From Nitrosospira sp. (GTDB lineage: Bacteria; Pseudomonadota; Gammaproteobacteria; Burkholderiales; Nitrosomonadaceae): 40,619 nt of DNA. A model generated the notes under the pieces. The model did no database searches, was not told the origin of the DNA, and saw only the letters and a list, made by a program, of their open reading frames with translations. Of this stretch, positions 8,629 through 18,149 are shown piece by piece (the stretch's first letter is position 1; every line of letters starts with the position of its first letter). The stretch spans positions 1 through 40,619 of the forward strand of contig JACDSH010000053.1 of assembly GCA_013450215.1 (NCBI GenBank), read 5' to 3'. The position numbers were made by a program, and so were the translations under genes.

Positions 8629-11454
8629 TCAGCTAGTCATGAGTTCCCTGAGGACATATGGCAAGATACCGCCATGCAGATAATAATCCACCTCGATGGC
8701 GGTATCGATCCGACATAACAATTGAACTTCTCGGTAGCTACCGTCGGGAGAGTGAATCACAAGCGTCACATCTTGCTGCGGACTGATCTCATCCAGACCG
8801 AGTAGGTCGAGTAGCTCATCACCCTTGATGCCGAGTGACTGTGCGCTATCATTACCCTTGAACTGTAAGGGCAGAACCCCCATCCCGACCAGATTGCTTC
8901 GATGAATACGCTCAAAGCTCCGGGCGATCACCGCCTTAACACCTAGCAACTGGGTCCCCTTTGCAGCCCAGTCTCGGCTGGAGCCAGTACCGTACTCCTC
9001 TCCACCAAACACCACGGTCGGAACACCATCCGCAATATATTGCATCGCAGCATCATAAATGCTCATCTGTTTCCCATCTGGCTGATGCAACGTGATGCCT
9101 CCCTCGCTATTGGGAATCATCAAGTTCTTAATACGAACATTGGCGAAGGTGCCTCGCATCATAACCTCGTGATTACCTCTCCTCGCACCATAACTATTGA
9201 AATTAGCCTTAGTAACGCCATTTGCAAGAAGATACCTTCCAGCCGGAGAGCTATCCTTGATAGCACCAGCGGGGCTGATATGATCGGTAGTGACTGAGTC
9301 ACCAAATATTCCCAGCACCTGTGCATGGCTAACTCCACTCGGCCGAGTGGGCAACATAGAAAAATTACTAAAGAATGGTGGCTCTGCAATATAGGTTGAT
9401 CTTGGCCAATCATAGACCTTGCCACTGACCGATGAGACTCCATTCCACAGTGGGTGATCCTTAGTCAGATTGCCATAGAGACGACGGAATGTCTTGGCAT
9501 TAGTAGCATGTTTTATCAGTGCTTGAATCTCTAAGTTACTGGGCCAGACATCGCCAAGCCATACCGGTTTACCATCCTTACCCATACCCAGTGGTTCGGT
9601 CATCAGGTCCTTCAGCATAGTTCCAGCAATGGCATATGCGACCACCAACGGAGGTGAAGCAAGGAAATTGGCACGGATATTTGCATGTATTCTCGCCTCG
9701 AAATTTCGGTTTCCAGAGAGTACTGCTGCACATACCAAATCGTTCTTAACTACGGACTCCTCAATCTGCTCTGATAGAGGGCCCGAGTTACCAATACAGG
9801 TGGTGCAACCATACCCAGCAAGATTGAAACCAAGTTGCTCCAGGTAGGGCAGTAGGCCGGCAGCGGTGAGGTACTCGGTCACTACGCGAGAGCCAGGTGC
9901 AAGTGAGGTCTTTATATGCTGCTTGACCGTCAACCCCTTCTCTACCGCCTTCTTTGCCAGCAAACCTGCGGCGATCAGTACGCTGGGATTAGAGGTATTG
10001 GTGCAGGAGGTAATGGCTGCGATCAATATATCGCCATGACCCAGATCAATTGCGCTATTCTCTAGACATGTAGGGTCCCGGTCTATGTCGATTACGGAGT
10101 GGTTACTAATCATCTCCACAAAATTCCTATCGCTTCCTGGTCTTAGGTAATCATCAATCTGATTTCTCGATTCAATGTGGGTAGCGGCATCATCGCAACC
10201 ACGTACCGGGTAGCGCTGATTTAGTTTGGCCGCGGCCCTGCCATAACCATTCTCCTTAGCAGTCCCGGTTAAAAGTTTGGTGAATTGTGATTTGATGTTG
10301 CCGATTTCAATGCGATCTTGCGGACGCTTAGGTCCTGCTAGCGACGGCGCCACTCCACCCAGATCAAATTCTAACTCGCGGGTATAGTCAATCTCACCCC
10401 TACAAGGAATACCATACAGACCTTGCGCCTTAAAGTAAGAGCGGAATGCTTCAACCTCCCCGTCACTGCGGCCTGTACCCTTGAAGTATTCGATGGTGGC
10501 ATCATCCACCGGGAAGAAGCCCATGGTGGCACCATATTCAGGCGCCATATTGGCCACAGTCGCTCGATCTGGCAGCGTCAAAGAGGCAGTACCTTCGCCA
10601 AAAAATTCTACAAACTTACCCACCACATTAGCCTTGCGGAGTATCTCGGTAATGGTCAGAACCAGATCGGTTGCTGTGACACCATCACGTAACCGGCCTG
10701 TCAGATTGACCCCTACCACATCGGGAGTAAGTAGATAGACCGGCTGTCCTAGCATCCCCGCCTCAGCTTCGATACCCCCCACCCCCCATCCAACCACACC
10801 GATCCCATTGATCATGGTGGTGTGCGAATCGGTACCTACCAGCGTATCTGGATAGGTCACACCATTCTTCTGATGCACTCCACGAGCAAGATATTCCAGA
10901 TTCACCTGGTGAACGATACCTATACCCGGTGGAACGACCCTGAACGTATCAAAGGCTTGCATACCCCATTTAATGAACTGATAACGTTCGTTATTACGCT
11001 TAAACTCAATCTCCATATTTAGACCGAGAGCTTGCTTATTACCGTAATGATCAACCTGTACCGAATGATCAACCACCAGATCAACCGGCACCAGAGGCTC
11101 GATCATATTTGGATTCTTACCCATCCCCTTAGCCACACTCCGCATTGCCGCAAGATCAACCAGGAGCGGGACGCCCGTAAAGTCCTGCAGAACGATACGA
11201 GCAACCACAAAAGGAATCTCATCGGTACGCACAGCATTGGGCTGCCAATTGGCAAGTTGGCGTACATGCATCTCAGTGACCTTCTTTCCATCACAATTAC
11301 GCAATACCGATTCGAGCACGATGCGGATAGAGACCGGTAGACGCGAGACCTTGCCTACACCAGATTTTTCCAGCGCTGCTAGCGAATAGAATTTTGTTTT
11401 TTTGCCCTTAGAAATCTGAAATTCCTTCAGGGTATTGAATAGATTATGGGTCAT
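8629..11454 (-). CDS. acnA: Aconitate hydratase A
   Basis: Fe-S aconitase of 941 residues that interconverts citrate and isocitrate in the TCA cycle and, in many bacteria, also hydrates 2-methyl-cis-aconitate. The [4Fe-4S] ligands are in TSCTNTSNP (Cys484) and [12 protein letters not shown] (Cys550, Cys553), and the swivel-domain signature [17 protein letters not shown] is intact. The start [12 protein letters not shown] and all domains match AcnA. It is about 50 residues longer than E. coli AcnA: the cluster cysteines are shifted by 49, and the extra sequence lies between roughly residues 385 and 470, just before the first cysteine motif. The gene follows prpD by 50 bp on the same strand, so cotranscription is likely. 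AGGAG about 11 bases before the ATG is the ribosome site. The usual methylcitrate partner genes acnD and prpF are not seen here. Confidence 0.97.
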   Translation of the reverse strand: MTHNLFNTLKEFQISKGKKTKFYSLAALEKSGVGKVSRLPVSIRIVLESVLRNCDGKKVTEMHVRQLANWQPNAVRTDEIPFVVARIVLQDFTGVPLLVDLAAMRSVAKGMGKNPNMIEPLVPVDLVVDHSVQVDHYGNKQALGLNMEIEFKRNNERYQFIKWGMQAFDTFRVVPPGIGIVHQVNLEYLARGVHQKNGVTYPDTLVGTDSHTTMINGIGVVGWGVGGIEAEAGMLGQPVYLLTPDVVGVNLTGRLRDGVTATDLVLTITEILRKANVVGKFVEFFGEGTASLTLPDRATVANMAPEYGATMGFFPVDDATIEYFKGTGRSDGEVEAFRSYFKAQGLYGIPCRGEIDYTRELEFDLGGVAPSLAGPKRPQDRIEIGNIKSQFTKLLTGTAKENGYGRAAAKLNQRYPVRGCDDAATHIESRNQIDDYLRPGSDRNFVEMISNHSVIDIDRDPTCLENSAIDLGHGDILIAAITSCTNTSNPSVLIAAGLLAKKAVEKGLTVKQHIKTSLAPGSRVVTEYLTAAGLLPYLEQLGFNLAGYGCTTCIGNSGPLSEQIEESVVKNDLVCAAVLSGNRNFEARIHANIRANFLASPPLVVAYAIAGTMLKDLMTEPLGMGKDGKPVWLGDVWPSNLEIQALIKHATNAKTFRRLYGNLTKDHPLWNGVSSVSGKVYDWPRSTYIAEPPFFSNFSMLPTRPSGVSHAQVLGIFGDSVTTDHISPAGAIKDSSPAGRYLLANGVTKANFNSYGARRGNHEVMMRGTFANVRIKNLMIPNSEGGITLHQPDGKQMSIYDAAMQYIADGVPTVVFGGEEYGTGSSRDWAAKGTQLLGVKAVIARSFERIHRSNLVGMGVLPLQFKGNDSAQSLGIKGDELLDLLGLDEISPQQDVTLVIHSPDGSYREVQLLCRIDTAIEVDYYLHGGILPYVLRELMTS

Positions 11455-11504
11455 GGCGTTAGATACTCCTGGGAGATCATGTTCTAGATTGTAGGGGGAA
11501 AATA

Positions 11505-12962
11505 CTAGATTACAAACATATCGACAAACTCATTGACCGGTGTTTCTTCGAGTCTCTTCTGGTTAAGAAACAGATCGATGATTGCTTTTTGCTGCTTGAC
11601 TGGAAAACGGCGCGCAAGATTGGTTCTGAACTTATCTTCCAATAAGGGTATCCCCTCCTTACGACGACGGCTGTGACCAATCGGATACTCAACCACCAAC
11701 TCCGGTAATTTCTCACCACCCTTGAATTCTACTGTGACAGCATTAGCAATGGCACGTTTTTCAGGGTCATGGTAATCCTTAGTAAATTGAGAGTCTTCAA
11801 GGCAAATAATCTTTCCCCTCAGATTATCAATCCGTTCGTCTCTGGCAACATCATCTAAATAATCAGCCGCCGTCAGTCTCCCAAAAATCAACGCTACCGC
11901 AACCATGTACTGCATGCAATGATCGCGGTCGGCATAATTATTAAGGGGTCCATGTTTATCAATGATACGGACCGCTGCCGCATGAGTACGGACCGTGATT
12001 TTTTCTATATCGGCGATTCGCTCTCTAACAATGGGGTGCAATTGCATTGCGCATTCGACCGCTGTTTGGGCATGAAACTCGGCCGGGAAGGAGATTTTAA
12101 ATAGTATGTTCTCCATGACGTACGTACCCCACCGCTCGACTGGTCGTTGGAACTGGAGTGATCTGCCTCTGAATAGCGCATCGTAGAACCCCCAGTTTTT
12201 TGTTGTGAGCACGGAGGGATAGCCCATCTCCCCCTTGAGTGTTATCAGCGCTAGCCATACCGCTCGACTGGTTGCATCACCCGCCGCCCAAGATTTACGA
12301 GAACCGGTATTGGGTGCATGACGATAGGTACGGAGTGCCTGTCCGTCTACCCATGCTTGTGAAAGTGCCGCGACGATTTGATCATGACTACCACCGAGCA
12401 GATGAGTTACCACTGCGGTCGATGCGACCTTCACCAACAGCACATGATCAAGCCCAACACGGTTAAAGCTATTCTCCAGTGCTAAACAGCCCTGAATCTC
12501 GTGTGCCTTAATCATTGCTGTCAGTACTTCCCGCATTAATAATGGCTCTCTATCGACATAGCCAGCCGCGATATTGCGGGCCAACCAGTCCGCCGTAGCA
12601 AGGATGCCACCCAGATTATCGGAGGGGTGCCCCCACTCTGCGGCCAACCAGGTATCGTTGAAATCCAACCAACGTATCATTGCACCAATATTAAACGCGG
12701 CCTGCACCGGATCAAGCTGGAATCTCGTACCCGGAACTTTTGCCCCATTCGGAACGATGGTGCCAGGGATGATGGGGCCGAGTAATCGAGTACATTCCGG
12801 ATAGGAGAGCGCCTCCAGCCCGCAACCGAGGGTATCCATTAAGCAGTGCCGAGCAGTCTCATAGGCCAATCCGCTCTGAATGCTGCGATTGATCACATAG
12901 TCCGCGATATCGACCAGTACTTGATCAGGCTGTGAACGAGTATTAGGGGTCTGGAGTGTCAT
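11505..12962 (-). CDS. prpD: 2-methylcitrate dehydratase
   Basis: MmgE/PrpD-family enzyme of 485 residues from the chosen start; it dehydrates 2-methylcitrate to 2-methyl-cis-aconitate in propionyl-CoA breakdown. Similarity to E. coli PrpD as I recall it is high throughout: [15 protein letters not shown] near the N-terminus, [60 protein letters not shown], and the C-terminus [11 protein letters not shown]. The frame stays open upstream to an ATG at 13112, which would add 50 residues (including MQFAIGVGG) absent from the family, so I prefer the ATG at 12962, although no strong ribosome site precedes it. It lies upstream of acnA on the same strand. prpB, prpC and prpR are not in the window. Confidence 0.95.
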   Translation of the reverse strand: MTLQTPNTRSQPDQVLVDIADYVINRSIQSGLAYETARHCLMDTLGCGLEALSYPECTRLLGPIIPGTIVPNGAKVPGTRFQLDPVQAAFNIGAMIRWLDFNDTWLAAEWGHPSDNLGGILATADWLARNIAAGYVDREPLLMREVLTAMIKAHEIQGCLALENSFNRVGLDHVLLVKVASTAVVTHLLGGSHDQIVAALSQAWVDGQALRTYRHAPNTGSRKSWAAGDATSRAVWLALITLKGEMGYPSVLTTKNWGFYDALFRGRSLQFQRPVERWGTYVMENILFKISFPAEFHAQTAVECAMQLHPIVRERIADIEKITVRTHAAAVRIIDKHGPLNNYADRDHCMQYMVAVALIFGRLTAADYLDDVARDERIDNLRGKIICLEDSQFTKDYHDPEKRAIANAVTVEFKGGEKLPELVVEYPIGHSRRRKEGIPLLEDKFRTNLARRFPVKQQKAIIDLFLNQKRLEETPVNEFVDMFVI

Positions 12963-13191
12963 ATAGAAACGGCAAATCTGATCGAGGCGGTAATGCGGCT
13001 CGATATTGCACTCAATCCTGATGCACCACAAGCGGTGTGCCGACGAAGTCTCAATATTAGCTACAAGATCCAGCAGACTCGACATCCCCCCTACGCCTAT
13101 GGCAAACTGCATCCATTCGATGAGTATCAGATGTCGTCACTGCTTTAGGATCATAGCCTGATCCAAAATTAAATTGAAAGGAATCGTCTGA

Positions 13192-14607
13192 ATGAGATCT
13201 AAGGAGAGGCAGGATACGCATGGAGTCTATTTAATTCTGTTGGTTCTGGTTCTAGGTCTTGCTGCCTGTGACGGAGAGAAGAAAGACGCGGGTGGAGATG
13301 CGGCTAAAACAACAAGCAAATCGCAATCCAGTTCAAGTATGCCCTCATCCACACCCACTACCGGAATATTGATGGATGCAGCGGTCTCTGGTGTGTCCTA
13401 TCTGGCGTCTTCCGGTGCTGCTGGCAATACTGATGAAAAGGGATTCTACAAATATAACCATGGCGATACAGTCGAATTCAAGCTCGGCAGTCTAGTTATA
13501 GGCAAGGTCAAGGGTGCTCCTATTGTAACGCCCATGGAGCTAGCTGAAGACAACACAATCCGACTTCAAAACCTACTAATTTTATTGCAGTCTCTGGACT
13601 CTGATAACAATCCAGAAAATGGCATTTCCATTCCGGCCAATGCCGCATCTGCTGTCAGTGCTGCCATAAATTTAGATAGCGATCCTGCTACATTCTCAAC
13701 ATCTGCTGAGCTACAGAAGGTGAGAGAGGCCGGTGGCATTGCCGGTCCGGTCAGAAGTCTCGCTCAGGCCAAGGCACACTTTCTCTCGCAAGGCATGGCG
13801 ATGCTTAGTACCAATATCTGGTTTAGACAGGAAGGTTCAACAGCCTTTGTATTACGAGCTTTACCATCGGGAGAGTATTTGCAAGGTGAGGCTATAACCG
13901 ATGACTTCTGTGATGCCAATCGGATATGTGGTGGCACCAAGGCCAGCACAGCCGGGGTTGAGTATGGTACAGCGACCCTTTCAGAGTTTGATAACCGAGG
14001 CTTCAAGATCGCTGTCAAGCCGACGGTTGATACTAATATTAAGGCCGGGCTGTCCCATCCACAGCCGACTTGGCGTATCCGTACCGACGGTTCAGACTTG
14101 ATTTCAACAGAGATTCTAACGGTACAACGAGAGAGGAAGCAGCACAGTGTCTTCAGTGAAGTATTTCATGCTGGAACGCGAGGTGGGACGCTGGCTGTAA
14201 CGGATAAAAAAGAGCCCCTAAAGACCCGGGTAGAGGAGATCCGTTACTCCAAAATGGAGAATGACCCAAGGGGTATCGTTGGGGCCTGGTCGGTGGACCC
14301 ATATTTGATAAAAACACCCACCTATTTATTCTTTACCAACGGGAAATTTTTGATGGTTGATCCGATCGGCGATTTAGACCGTGATAGCCATAAGAGCTGC
14401 GGTGACCCAGGTGTCGAATACGCCAACTACACTTATGATGCCAGTAGCAAGAATTTTAGTGTTAAAGGATTCACTTATGACACAAATGGCTGCTCTGGAT
14501 TTTCTGAAAACAATGCAGTCTCATTTAGTATCAGTGCGGATGGCAATACAGCAACGGTAAATACACAAAATAAGACTACATTTAACGTTCACCGAGTTTC
14601 AAAGTAG
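13192..14607 (+). CDS. Lipoprotein with a widespread adhesin-like N-terminal module
   Basis: A 471-residue exported lipoprotein. The signal peptide ends in the lipobox LGLAAC with Cys26 as the acylated residue; the +2 Asp (CDG) would, by the E. coli Lol rule, keep it in the inner membrane. A Ser/Thr/Lys-rich linker follows to about residue 56. Residues about 60-150 (VSGVSYLASSGAAGNTDEKG, then YKYNHGDTVEFKLG and LLILLQSLDSDNNPENGISI) follow a pattern I know from many uncharacterised proteobacterial surface lipoproteins. The C-terminal part (about 350-471, starting GIVGAWSVDPYLI) looks like a small beta-rich domain. AAAGGAA sits six bases before the ATG. It is transcribed away from prpD and is alone in its unit. 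Function unknown; a surface or adhesion role is only a guess. Confidence 0.85.
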   Translation: MRSKERQDTHGVYLILLVLVLGLAACDGEKKDAGGDAAKTTSKSQSSSSMPSSTPTTGILMDAAVSGVSYLASSGAAGNTDEKGFYKYNHGDTVEFKLGSLVIGKVKGAPIVTPMELAEDNTIRLQNLLILLQSLDSDNNPENGISIPANAASAVSAAINLDSDPATFSTSAELQKVREAGGIAGPVRSLAQAKAHFLSQGMAMLSTNIWFRQEGSTAFVLRALPSGEYLQGEAITDDFCDANRICGGTKASTAGVEYGTATLSEFDNRGFKIAVKPTVDTNIKAGLSHPQPTWRIRTDGSDLISTEILTVQRERKQHSVFSEVFHAGTRGGTLAVTDKKEPLKTRVEEIRYSKMENDPRGIVGAWSVDPYLIKTPTYLFFTNGKFLMVDPIGDLDRDSHKSCGDPGVEYANYTYDASSKNFSVKGFTYDTNGCSGFSENNAVSFSISADGNTATVNTQNKTTFNVHRVSK

Positions 14608-14620
14608 TAGGACTATTGCG

Positions 14621-14645
14621 CTCAGAATACAGCAAATTTTCTGAG
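14621..14645. terminator. Hairpin between convergent genes
   Basis: Inverted repeat CTCAGAA / TTCTGAG with an 11-base AT-rich loop in the 44-base gap between the lipoprotein gene (plus) and the SDR gene (minus). The position suits a two-way terminator, but neither side has a real T-tract. Confidence 0.35.
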
Positions 14646-14651
14646 GGTCTG

Positions 14652-15467
14652 TTAGATCTTCATCAGGTATCGGATTGCCCAAGAGAATAGACGGGGTCCC
14701 ATCAACCATCTGGCCATGATCGCCATCTTTGAACTGATTGGCAGAGCATGTCGTATCGGGGGATGCCTTGCTGTCGATGCCTCAAGAATCGCATGAGCGA
14801 TCATTTCAGGCCCGGGTGATCTTGGTTCATCAACCAGCAGAATGCGAATACCTGCAAGCAGCTTCTGGTATACCGGTGGATGTGGGATCGTCTCCAGCAG
14901 TGCCAACTGTTTGGGGACAAACTCGGTCTTGATCAGCCCAGGGGCAATCACCGCCACGTCAATTCCAGACCCCATCAACTCACTCCGCAAGGTCTCTGAT
15001 AGGGCTTCCACCGCATGCTTGGAGGCGGCATACCAACCAAAGCCTGGGATCGGTGCTCGACCCAGAATCGAAGTGATATTGATGATACGACCTGACTTCT
15101 GATACCGCATATGGGGCAGCACTGCTTGTATAAATCGTGCATATCCGAAGACATTAACCTCAAACTGCTGATGAGCAGCCTCCATTGAAACACACTCAAT
15201 TGCACCCAATTGACCATATGCAGCATTATTTACTAGGACATCAATCCGACCCTTAGTTGCGATGATGTGCTCCACAACCGATCTAATGCCCTCTGCATCA
15301 ACAACATCAAGATGGATGGGCTCGATTTGATCGCAACTCATCGGCTTAAGCTTCTCCATACGCCGTGCTACGGCAAATACGTAGTAGCCATTTTTCGCAA
15401 GCAGTTTGGCCGTAGCCTTTCCGATACCGCTGGATGCGCCTGTAACCAATGCAACCTTCAGACTCAT
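14652..15467 (-). CDS. Short-chain dehydrogenase/reductase
   Basis: Classical SDR oxidoreductase of 271 residues from the chosen start. The nucleotide-binding motif is TGASSGIGKAT near the N-terminus, NNAAYG is the structural motif, and the active site is Ser in INITSI with YAASK. The C-terminal tail is longer than in minimal SDRs and ends in a basic, moderately hydrophobic stretch (MARWLMGPRLFSWAIRYLMK), which may associate with membrane. I chose the ATG at 15467 because AAGGTGGG precedes it; the frame stays open 11 codons further upstream. Substrate is unknown; a fatty-acyl or lipid substrate is possible. It is convergent with the lipoprotein gene and appears monocistronic. Confidence 0.9.
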   Translation of the reverse strand: MSLKVALVTGASSGIGKATAKLLAKNGYYVFAVARRMEKLKPMSCDQIEPIHLDVVDAEGIRSVVEHIIATKGRIDVLVNNAAYGQLGAIECVSMEAAHQQFEVNVFGYARFIQAVLPHMRYQKSGRIINITSILGRAPIPGFGWYAASKHAVEALSETLRSELMGSGIDVAVIAPGLIKTEFVPKQLALLETIPHPPVYQKLLAGIRILLVDEPRSPGPEMIAHAILEASTARHPPIRHALPISSKMAIMARWLMGPRLFSWAIRYLMKI

Positions 15468-15631
15468 ACCACCCACCTTATTTATTTGATTTTGAATCAA
15501 CTAATTATAGATTGTATCGAGCCATCGATCACATTGTAGACACTCCATTCACATGCTCTCTCTCAATTCTGCTAAGCTGAATATAGCAGCGAAAAATCAG
15601 AAGATCACGTGATTCTTTATAGGAGCCAGAT

Positions 15632-16321
15632 ATGCGACCCCTGAACTCTCCAACCATTGAAAATCCCAAAATATTGATTCCAGTCCATCCCGCCATTGAG
15701 GATTATATGCGTGGAATATCTCGTCGTACGGATGATCCGGTGCTGATAGAGATGGAGAGGGTTGCGCAAGAGAATAACTTTCCTATTGTTGGTCGTTTGG
15801 TAGGTATTTTTCTTGAGACAATGGCAAAGTCAATTAATGCTCGTCGTGTATTTGAGTTTGGAAGCGGATATGGCTATTCAGCCTACTGGTTTGCAAGAGC
15901 GGTGGGGGCAGAAGGACAAGTAATCTGCAGCGATGGAGACCCCCTCAATCAAGCCCAGTCAGAACAGTATCTTGGATCAGCAGGATTATTAGACAGAGTC
16001 AATTTCCACGTTGGGTTTGCGCAAGAAATCTTTGCCCAGACTGAGGGCTTATTTGATATCTGCTACAACGACGTGGATAAAAATGATTATCCGGAAGTCT
16101 GGCATATGGCCAAAAACCGGATTCGTCCTGGTGGCCTTTATATCGCCGACAATGTTCTGTGGCATGGACGGGTGGCAGTCGAAGACTATGTTGATATCGT
16201 CCCCGGTTGGACAGAGGCCATCCTTGAGCATAATCGACTCATATTCGAAGACCCAGAATTTGATGCCTTTATCAACCCAACGAGGGATGGCGTTATCGTG
16301 GCCCGTCGAAAGACGGAATAG
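15632..16321 (+). CDS. O-methyltransferase, CCoAOMT-like class
   Basis: SAM-dependent methyltransferase of 229 residues. Motif I is VFEFGSGYGYSAYWFA (about 73-88), followed by the acidic motif VICSDGD, the metal-site-like CYNDVDKNDYPEVW and the YIADNVLWHG segment characteristic of the cation-dependent O-methyltransferases (COG4122). TAGGAG six bases before the ATG gives a strong ribosome site. It stands alone and is convergent with the peptidase gene, so genome context gives no clue to the substrate. Confidence 0.88.
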   Translation: MRPLNSPTIENPKILIPVHPAIEDYMRGISRRTDDPVLIEMERVAQENNFPIVGRLVGIFLETMAKSINARRVFEFGSGYGYSAYWFARAVGAEGQVICSDGDPLNQAQSEQYLGSAGLLDRVNFHVGFAQEIFAQTEGLFDICYNDVDKNDYPEVWHMAKNRIRPGGLYIADNVLWHGRVAVEDYVDIVPGWTEAILEHNRLIFEDPEFDAFINPTRDGVIVARRKTE

Positions 16322-16342
16322 CAGAACAGGCAAAACTAAGGG

Positions 16343-17434
16343 TTAGCGCTCAGCGATATTGGTCCGCTCGTGATTTTCAACTGCTGTCTGCAACACGGTA
16401 GCCCGCTCCGACTCGGGTAATTTACTGATCTCCTTGATAGCATCAAAAAAAAGACTCATATCCCCATTCTTCTGAGCAAGTAAGGCTTGGAATGCTGGTA
16501 CCAGTTGTGTGTAGGTAGAAATCGTCGCAAGTAGCGCATTATTAAGGTTCTGCGCGAACCAGCGGTCATAGCTACTGAACTCAGACTTAGTGACTTTTAG
16601 CTGAGTGAACTCTTCACGTAACTCATCAAAAATACGTGCCTTCTCTAACCGTTTCTCCGTATCACCCAGATCTGAAGCAAACAGTTCTTGTAGTCTCTTA
16701 CGATGGCTCATCACCATCTCAGTAAAAATCGCCTCTCTCCCCTGTCTAGCATTAAATAGGGCTCTCTGCGAAGTTGCTCCGTTGCTATCCAGCCAGCGAC
16801 CAACCCCCTCTTGCTCGACCACGGTGGCAAAAGATTCATTAAAGACACTGTCTCCAGGGAGATAGAGCACCTGATGAGTCAGCTCATGAAATATCAGGCG
16901 TGCAAGCTCCATTTCAGAATAGCCGATGAATGTATTCAGCACCGGATCATTAAACCATCCGAGAGTTGAGTACGCGCGAACCCCACCCACGTGAACGTCG
17001 TAGCCTTCATTTCTGAGTTCCTCGGCATAGCTTTCTGCCTCCGCTTGTGAGAAAAATCCACGGTAGTTGACACAACCGGCCTGTACAAAGCACCACTTCT
17101 TAAGCTCGCTGGAAAGTTCAGGAGCTGCGAATACATTCCAGACTACAAAGGGACGCTTTAGATCTGCATAACTCGTGTAGCTCTTATTGTCCGGTAACTT
17201 TAGCTCGCGGCTAGCAAACTCCCTCATCAGCACCACTCGAGCGAGGACTCGTTTCAATTTCTGGTCGGCACTAGGATCTGCAATAATCATCGTGATCGGT
17301 TGGGCCATGCGCAGAATTTCAATCTGACCATCCACAGCCTGGGCATAATAGGGAAGATTGGCACAGCTTCCCAATAGAATGGCCTGACCCACGGTAATGA
17401 CTAGTTTTAGATGACGCGAGATTTGTAAACTCAT
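16343..17434 (-). CDS. Lipoprotein zinc aminopeptidase (COG4324-like)
   Basis: Predicted exported zinc peptidase of 363 residues. The start at 17434 overlaps the upstream hydrolase stop in ATGA and yields a lipoprotein signal with lipobox LLGSC (Cys24); an in-frame ATG at 17491 would bury this signal and is rejected. The zinc motif is HELTH (His183, Glu184, His187), and Glu200 in FNESFATVVE is a likely third ligand. The family is annotated as predicted aminopeptidase. The C-terminal third is helical and charged. It is the last gene of the bio operon by position, but no link to biotin is known. Real gene with high confidence; exact substrate unknown. Confidence 0.88.
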   Translation of the reverse strand: MSLQISRHLKLVITVGQAILLGSCANLPYYAQAVDGQIEILRMAQPITMIIADPSADQKLKRVLARVVLMREFASRELKLPDNKSYTSYADLKRPFVVWNVFAAPELSSELKKWCFVQAGCVNYRGFFSQAEAESYAEELRNEGYDVHVGGVRAYSTLGWFNDPVLNTFIGYSEMELARLIFHELTHQVLYLPGDSVFNESFATVVEQEGVGRWLDSNGATSQRALFNARQGREAIFTEMVMSHRKRLQELFASDLGDTEKRLEKARIFDELREEFTQLKVTKSEFSSYDRWFAQNLNNALLATISTYTQLVPAFQALLAQKNGDMSLFFDAIKEISKLPESERATVLQTAVENHERTNIAER

Positions 17435-18114
17435 TTCGATTCCGTAGAATGCAGAAAATATCCTTGTCGTAAAAATGCACAAACCTGGCACACAACCTTA
17501 CGAGAAAACAGCATGCCAGCATGGTTAATATTGATGACTATCCAATCACTTGCAATGGGCAACCTCGTCTCCTCGACGGTTACCACACCATCATTGGGTG
17601 CCGGCAACCCTCCGAGCAGCTTACCGATTCCTACACTCATCCGTCCAGCAATTGAACCGATCTCGTGATGTTGAATGGATGGCCCCCCCTCTCGTCTCAT
17701 CAGCCACTGTCTCATGCTAGATCCGATCAGCCATCGCCCCGGCGCAATGCGTGCAAGCTTTATGGCTGCGTAACTCGCATGGTAAGGACTCCCCATCAGT
17801 ATGACGCGACCGATCCGTGGCTCTGAATGTTCTGACAGCATCTGCAATGCCAATAGTCCTCCCAAGCTATGACCCACAAGATGGATACGAGTCGCTGCAA
17901 TACCAGAAACAAATCGCGACAGTGATAGCGCATTTTGTGACAATGAGTCACGCATGGAAGGATAAGAGAAAATGACGGTATCGAAACCACACCGACGCAA
18001 ATTCCTTCCGAGCAATGTCATGATCCAGCCACTGACCCACAGACCATGGATCAATACCACTGTTTCTTTGACCAAAGTTTCGCCAGACAATTCAATTCCA
18101 GAAGTTGATTTCAC
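17431..18114 (-). CDS. Alpha/beta hydrolase, lipase/PGAP1-like
   Basis: Small alpha/beta-hydrolase of 227 residues. The oxyanion loop is VVLIHGLWVSGW (about 19-30) and the nucleophile elbow LVGHSLGGLLAL gives Ser83. A histidine near the C-terminus (ININHAGML) is the probable catalytic base. The gene begins with GTG 35 bp after bioD and overlaps the following peptidase gene by 4 bp, so it is read as part of the bio operon. BioH is already encoded three genes upstream, so this is not needed as the pimeloyl-ACP esterase. It resembles hydrolases annotated as triacylglycerol lipases; the substrate is unknown. Confidence 0.85.
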   Translation of the reverse strand: MKSTSGIELSGETLVKETVVLIHGLWVSGWIMTLLGRNLRRCGFDTVIFSYPSMRDSLSQNALSLSRFVSGIAATRIHLVGHSLGGLLALQMLSEHSEPRIGRVILMGSPYHASYAAIKLARIAPGRWLIGSSMRQWLMRREGGPSIQHHEIGSIAGRMSVGIGKLLGGLPAPNDGVVTVEETRLPIASDWIVININHAGMLFSRKVVCQVCAFLRQGYFLHSTESK

Positions 18115-18149
18115 AACAGATTGGTTAGTCTGACTTGATGACCCTAGGC

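Noticed and set aside
9159-9443. Minus-strand frame of 94 codons inside acnA
   Set aside because: Same strand but a different frame of a firmly identified gene; no family resemblance.
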